DNA of 64,000 nucleotides from Lineus longissimus (Eukaryota; Nemertea; Pilidiophora; Heteronemertea; Lineidae): NCBI RefSeq assembly GCF_910592395.1, contig NC_088320.1, positions 124,001 to 188,000 of the forward strand, read 5' to 3'. Shown piece by piece: positions 57,609 to 64,000 of this stretch (position 1 is its first letter; each line of letters starts with the position of its first letter). The notes under the pieces were generated by a model. It saw only the letters and a program-made list of their open reading frames with translations, ran no database searches and was not told where the DNA came from. The position numbers and the translations under genes were made by a program.

Positions 57609-60600
57609 TTTGTCTGAAACGATAAAAAACATGAATATTCATCAGATCATTTGCCTAAAAGGCGGAGGAGCAATGGCATTGGCACAATGTTCCGGCCATC
57701 CCCCTAGCCATGGATGACGCACTGTCTCTGCGCGATCGTATCGTGCCGTCGTTGCACTGGCGAATTTAGCTGGCGTTGCTTACCGATGCCAAACTATTTA
57801 GAACCCTGCTCTCTTCGCAAAGGATCCCATTCCCAATGATTCTGTTCCGTACTTACTGCATGCACACAGTGTATACACCAGACGAGCAACATGCAATGTC
57901 ATTTTGCGGATGGTTCCCATGAACAGATCATTTGCATCAAATCTCTTGGGAGAGTATCACCTTTCATGCTGCGAGAGACAAAAATTGCCTTTTTGTATTC
58001 CGGAAATAAGTAATGTTCAGCGAGGCAAAGTCTTTTCTAAAATCTGATAAAAAATGGAAATCTCAGCATGTTTGAAATAGAAACCTGACAGTGTCATTCC
58101 CTCCAAAGTTTTGTCTTTGCTGTGAGGGAGGCTGTGATGGTGTTTGGTGGGAACCTCTTACCGTACGGGTGCATATGTTGGTCGAAAACCTCTGATGATA
58201 GTTTTTCAAAAGCTAAAGAACCTTCGTTTTCAAGAGTTTACCGTCAACGAAATGGTTTCGCAACCTCACTGAGAATGATATGCACATAATTTATACATCA
58301 CCATGTCGCACGAGTGAGGTACCAGTGATGCATCTCGCCAACAAGAGAAGGTCAACATCGATCAAGTGACATGTCATCCGGGTGTTCCACTTGATGATCG
58401 CGACTGATGCGAATATCACCAATAAAACCATTAAACAAATCGCATTGCTTTGTAATGTAGCGGAGTCGAGCCCGTCTTTTGCAAGCTTTGCAAAAAACGT
58501 TGTTTGTTTTTGCTATCATGTGAAGTTGCAGTGAGATTCGGCATGAAACTCGTGTCGGCGCTGCATGTTGTTTTCAGACTGATATCAAGTGAGAGGATAG
58601 CAAGTTCAGAGGTGTCAATTCCATACTAGCTACCACACCAGGGCTGTGAATAGGAGGTCACTGAAGCTTTGTTTGGGAGTTACTCTATCTCAGGCTCGTT
58701 CAACCATGATTCATATAATGCCAATGTTTCACCGGAACCGCAAAACTTTTCAAAACTTACGGGTACGGTGACCAAAGACAGTGTCAGTGTTTCTTCTGGC
58801 TTTGACGAAAGAAATGGCTTTTGATTCGGGTAATGTATTAGGATGTCACCTCTAAGTATATGACGGGGAAATCAGTGAAATGTTCTTGTCCCTCAGTTCC
58901 GGCAAGGGGTGTATTCTGTTATTGTTCCTCTTCTCACTTTCATGTGGGAGAACTCATGGTGGATTAACCGCAAGATGGGACTGCGGAAATACGCCCAGGA
59001 AAAACACCTGCCACTGCCTCTCAGCCTGAACAAGAAGAAGAGGACTCACTATTTCTGATTGACCCACAACCTCCTCAAGTGGAAACCATATTGTTGTCAT
59101 TTTGCGCCTGACTGGTTATGTAATGTACCATCCAGAACAACATTAGACAAATTGCTCTGGTGTTGTCGCCGCGGCCATTTTGACGCGGCACGCAATTTTC
59201 ACGCGCAGTTACCGTAAAGCGGAACGCTGTCGGTGTCGTAAAAATAATTAGGTTCTTCAATCAAGTGATTGGAATCACCAATCTATCAGCTGAGGAGTGT
59301 GTACGTCCATGCCATCGCAAGATGAGCTGAATTTGGTGTATGTACACTGACTGTATGGTATGATCAGAGGTTTTGATTGGGCCATTGAAGATCGCTTCCT
59401 TGGTTCCGCGGGTTGTCGCTGACAGCCTCCACCCTGCTGATGCCGGTGGGATGAGGATATAGAACAAGCTGTTGTCCGACCTAACGACATTATCAACACT
59501 AACATTTGGTTCCCTGCAGATTTTTAATATCTATCTACCGAAACCCAGTAGCTGACCGCCGATGTTTCCACGGCTGATTATCTTCGAATGAGGAGTAATT
59601 AATGATGAGCCCTAAAGAAACTCCCGCTGTAATATCTTTATCTACCGAAATTAACTGACAATGCCTCGATGCACGCGCGTTTTTATAGCGAATCATCCCG
59701 CCCAGAATCAAATTTGAGCATTTAGCAGTCGAGCTTCTTTTTCTTGGCATAATTAAGTGGTTGGCACTTGTCATTGATATAAGATCGCGCTGAAGCAGCA
59801 AATGAGGCGGCCATCGAATGCCGTCATTTCAGTCCCTTCCACGTAGTGATTGTCGTGGGAGGGGAGGGGCACTGATTCAAGCGCCGCGATGGAGAAACCA
59901 GCGCGAACCATGCACTTTAAATTTAAACCACGCCAACCTGACAAAAAGTGCATTGACGATACGGCTGGTTTTCTGCATGATTGCTGCATCCTAGAAGGTC
60001 CTCTTGAGCACTCTGACTTTCACCTAATGGTGACATCGTGTTACATTATCGATGAGATGAAGACTGCACCAGCTGTACAGTGCTACCGAGCCTGTCAAGT
60101 GTGCTTAAATAAAAAAAGCCCAAATTGAATTCTTTACGATGCGTGAAAATGCTCTTTTCTTCGCATCAATTGAAATGCATTAGCTCACTATTGGAAGCTA
60201 TCGCTGTTTTTTGGCCGAGTGTCGCCTTGGGTTTGGTGGTTATAAAGACATTTTAGGGGAAGTGATGTGATTTCAATGCCACGTTGAATTTAAATCATAT
60301 TTTGCAAAGGAAAGACTGATGACGTCTATTGAGAGCAGTCTTTGCGGGATTAGGGAACTGATGCAATTTAAAACTACGGGCCAGGCAATTGGAAGGGATG
60401 GCCGGTGGATTAGGTCAGGGTCACACCAAATCGATGTGTTATATATCGTTACAGCGCCGGTCCGTCACGGTAAACCCCGCGTGCATGCCACCCTATATGC
60501 CGGAAGATGCATAGCTGTACGAACGAAAACATTTAATACGAATTACATCATGTCATTGTTTCCATGGGGATCAACCTTCCTTAAAGTAAAAATGTTCTAA

Positions 60601-63600
60601 TGCATTCTGATTTCCTCAACCCTCATCAAAACTATAGCATTCATAAGTTTTATCAATCAAACAATTAAAGTAAAAGAAGATTTTTGCAGTTCCATGTACT
60701 GCAAATTGCATTTGATAGAAGAGTGGGTCCCCGCCTCGCTCCCCAGATGGTTGGCTCCCAGGGCTGGCACAGATAACTGGGAGTCTAGCATTCATTAATC
60801 GGCCGGTGCTATCATCGCCATCACCCGGCTACATTAGACCTCTAGTTGCTATTGACATGACAGACCGAGACAAAGATAAACAACGACATTGTCATTAATT
60901 TTTTAATTTGATTTCATATACCAACTGAGATCAGTTTCTTGTTTCGTTAACCGAACCAGGTATAGCAGGCGGTCTCTGGGTTTTCAATCTTACAGGAATT
61001 GACCTGTCGTGAAAATATGCGGAGATCTGAATATCCTGAAGCTCTGGCCAACACTCGGCACTATCGATGTGTGCGAGGAGAGGAGGATACGACTGACTCT
61101 CGATTTTCGAGGATGAGGTTCTCCAAGCTTCAACAGACTCCGTCTTTCGCATATCCGAGATCGAGTCCCCAAGGAAAGAGGCCTGATAAGCCAGGGAGAA
61201 GCTGGGGAGCGTACTGATCTTGTGGCGTTATCTGCCCCGTATAGGAGCCTGAAAAAATTGCAAATCAGCCGGTGAAGGCATCATTGCGGGGTATTGGGTA
61301 TAGTTTTCAACTAGCAATAACCGCGCCTCGGATAAACCTCATTGGCTACGGTACCGCCACTGCGCAAAGCTGAGCGTGAAGCGGCCGTTGGGGAAAAAGT
61401 TCACAACAAATTGTATTACTCCCGTGGTTTTATTCGGAACTAGGTCATAGAATCAAATTCCACTTTAAATATTAAATTGTACTTAATCGCTAACATGCAA
61501 CACATAGTAATATTGTTCAATTATTAGGAAAATACATTTTGTGAGATTATGATACATTTGTACCCAAACAAATGAACTGTAGATGATTTTTATACATTGT
61601 ACGTATCAGCAACGTTCTATGTCTGTTGTGCGCGTATTCAACACGTATCACACACGCATGGTCACATGATTGATCGATCAATTATTGCACTGACCTGAAT
61701 CAGTCATGAAAAACGTAATTTGGGACATGTCAACCAGTGTTCAAAGGCTGTCTTTGTGTTTGTTTTACACCTCCCTGAATGAGGGGACGGCGGGGACACA
61801 GGACATAGATTGTCGTGGTGTGTGTTTAACTGATCAATCACTCCAGTAAGCCGCCCCAATGTACTTACCCCTGAACTTATCAGTAATGTAATAAAAAAAA
61901 CCTATCTGGTCATGCACAGCTTTGAGTCACGCAGCGGTCAATGTGAACCCGGTTACCCCCCCCCCCCCCCCCCTCCCCTCGGAATTCGACCCAGGTTCGA
62001 CATTGAATTCATGTAGGGGGCACATGGTTGACCGCTGCATCGAGCAGGAGAACGCAGCGAGTTCTCTTAGTCAATATGGCATGGATTACTCGACAAGGAC
62101 AGATTGCTAACATCGCCAAATTTTCTGCAGTACCCACTTGCTCGTAATTAGATTCCGAGTTCTCGGATGGTATGTGTGCTTGATTGATACAGGTCAACAC
62201 AGAGGGTGCTTGACATTCATAAAGTCATGTTGCTCCTGATTGAAAAGGTATTCAGGAAGAACTCGGTCCCATTGACTAAAAAATGAACAAACTTTGCTGT
62301 GTAATGGGTTAACAGAGTCAAAAGCAATGCTACTGAGAGCGAGAGTGCGACACTGTTTGCGCAAGCACTCAAACTCGCCGCAACATGTCACCGCATGTTG
62401 CGCCTTCTCCTCTGCCACATAATGGCCATCGAGTCCCTGCTTCGACCACTGAACAATCTCGCCCTGTCCACAGCTGCTGGTAGGGATTAAACCTGTTTCT
62501 TTCGCGCATGTCTCGAATGCATTTTTTTCACAAGAAAAAGTGCACTGGTGTGGTTTCGGGACGGTTGCTGTGATCTCAGTCACTGTAGGCCTATATGCTA
62601 GGACAATTCCGTGTTTCACATTTGTGTGCGTTATTCAACCTAACTCTGTTACAAAGTCTGTGTTTTTTCTCCATGCTTCCATAAGATTATAAACAGAGTA
62701 AACTTATTTTATTGCTGCGTTGCCAATCCGAGCCACCAACTTAATCCATGCCTGACCGAGCACACAAGGAGTTTGAAGGGGTATCTATTTCCTTCCATAG
62801 TCATGATTGTTATTGACAAACATTCAACAGACACTGACAGCTGATTGATTATTAATTAAGTGTCATTTACTCAAGTATCAATTGGCTATTAGGTGCAGTC
62901 ATTGATACGCGCGTTCCTTGTCAGATTTACCGACTGCCAGAAGGGAATTTGAGAACACCTGCGAGGATAAGTTCCTTGATTACACATACAATGTACATTC
63001 CTTTGTTAAAGTCGCTAAAAGTCCTATAGATTTCCCACATACCCTATTTTGGTCTGTGTACCCATAACAGCGCCCGCTGTAACATCGTTGAACAAGAATG
63101 TTTTGGCCGAGTGGTCCTCCGTGGTCGAGTCTGGTGCTGTGCATCGATAGTGAAGGTCATTCATAACTATCGTCTGCCAGCCTTGATTTTGATGATTGAG
63201 GACCAATATCCGAGAGGACAATACAACCACACTGACCACTGGGCCCGATCCTCAACTCCGAGCATGACAGATCGATCTGACTTTGCGACCAGTCCATGTA
63301 CATGGACTCTCTCCACTCTAACCTCTTCTATACGTGCATGTGTACACGGAGTGCGATTGCGACAATGCATACGGCAGTGCTTGGTGATCTCATTCAGCAC
63401 TCATCATACTCATCAAATAATGCAGGAGCACGTGCTTTGTGAAATTCACGCGAAATCGCGTCAAATCTCATCCAGGGAAAACCCTGGGATGAACCGAACC
63501 GTTCTTGCCAGTGAGAGAGTACGCATCACATTGAATCTATACGACATTCACTTCTATAACCAGGGTTTCTTTCGTTTTGAAATGAAATATTCCATTGAAT

Positions 63601-64000
63601 ACCGCAAATCAAATTAAAAACTTAAAAACAATTTAGCTGGAGTAGATCCCCAGATTAATGGCACGCCGAGCAATAGTGAGAGGGTGTCATCCATTGACTC
63701 GCACGAGCGCCCTGACTGACGGTCGAATAACTCTTCGGGTGTTTGGTGAAAGAGCTCCATTTTGTGAAAATGGCGGATTTCAAACTGATGAACAGTTCGT
63801 CTCATTTCCTTGTTTTTGCTTTTCTGTAAACAGCTTCTGCACTGAACTCGGGACTCATTTTTTAAACTTTGGTTTTTCGAGACAAATCTTTCAATCAGCA
63901 GGTTTGTGAATGAAGAATCACGCGTTCCCTTCGGAAGGCATGGGAGTGCTCGCTCGCAAATACCATTGGCCGATTCAAATGCGTTTTTAGTTTAAAATCC
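57609..64000. other. Gene-poor right end
   Basis: 6.4 kb without a gene I can support. It probably contains the leader exon and promoter of the luqin gene, which were not located. An 18-base C run lies at 61956-61973. A minus-strand open frame at 62194-62619 has several Cys but no family match or clear splice signals. Other frames are short and without coding character. Confidence 0.4.
62194..62619 (-). other. Unrecognised open frame of 141 codons
   Basis: The frame contains a Cys-containing middle (CTFSCEKNAFETCAKETGL, then CCGEFECLRKQC) of about 70 residues that looks less random than its surroundings, with an acceptor-like GATCACAG just upstream of it. No matching donor or partner exon was found and no family is recognised. 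It could be one exon of a gene, an old mobile-element fragment or chance. Confidence 0.2.

Noticed and set aside
63111-63617. 168-codon plus frame near the right edge
   Set aside because: Composition looks random, there are competing frames on the other strand, and no splice or domain evidence.

Overview
The window is eukaryotic nuclear DNA from an invertebrate animal, most likely a lophotrochozoan (mollusc, annelid, brachiopod or relative). The evidence is spliceosomal introns with GT/AG borders in almost every gene, leader-intron acceptors just before many start codons, a nuclear tRNA-Ser, many tandem repeats and no operons. The best clade marker is a luqin-type neuropeptide precursor carrying QWRPQGRFGKR, a peptide family typical of lophotrochozoans. 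Exon borders were read by eye and kept only where reading phases join; total coding lengths divide by three for every complete gene listed.

Layout. (1) 1-2.6 kb: 5' part of a minus-strand secreted protein related to the region C-terminal of the vWA domain in VWA7/hemicentin-like proteins; it runs off the left edge and one of its splice donors lies inside a minisatellite. (2) 3.5-4.1 kb: a tRNA-like pseudogene and a 59-bp tandem repeat. (3) 5.1-10.1 kb: two convergent paralogues of a tryptophan-rich, about eight-TM protein of TspO-like type; the minus-strand copy lacks two introns. (4) 10.9-21.5 kb: four two-exon genes (three minus, one plus) for a Pro/Tyr/Arg-rich family, with the intron always in phase 1 and shared motifs R-x-E-Y-x-[DE]-N-Y and EDPTP[IV][DN]W. 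A tRNA-Ser(AGA) lies among them.

(5) 22.6-53.3 kb is the most interesting part: seven paralogues (three plus, four minus) of a membrane-protein family I cannot name. Each has an N-terminal acidic leader with a V-x-P-[ST] motif, a helical N-terminal domain (core LMLQSFQSGANNILEKLK-AYLYL-DGFPDFAKTDI in the typical members, broken here with hyphens), a variable hydrophobic core (usually about four TM helices, replaced by a Cys-rich patch in one member), and a C-terminal helical domain crossing a conserved phase-2 intron at YYCR/WRALQVY. The last two genes are a recent segmental duplication, about 95% identical in protein, that differ mostly in the last exon. A 56-bp perfect inverted repeat links the presumed promoter of one copy to the spacer behind the other.

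(6) 55.7-57.6 kb: luqin precursor gene on the minus strand (97 aa). (7) 57.6-64 kb: no gene I can support.

How the genes may work together: the two tandem families and the TspO-like pair are local expansions. Nothing seen ties the different families into one pathway. The seven-gene family looks like an expanding set of intracellular or plasma-membrane helical proteins whose ends are conserved and whose hydrophobic centre varies.
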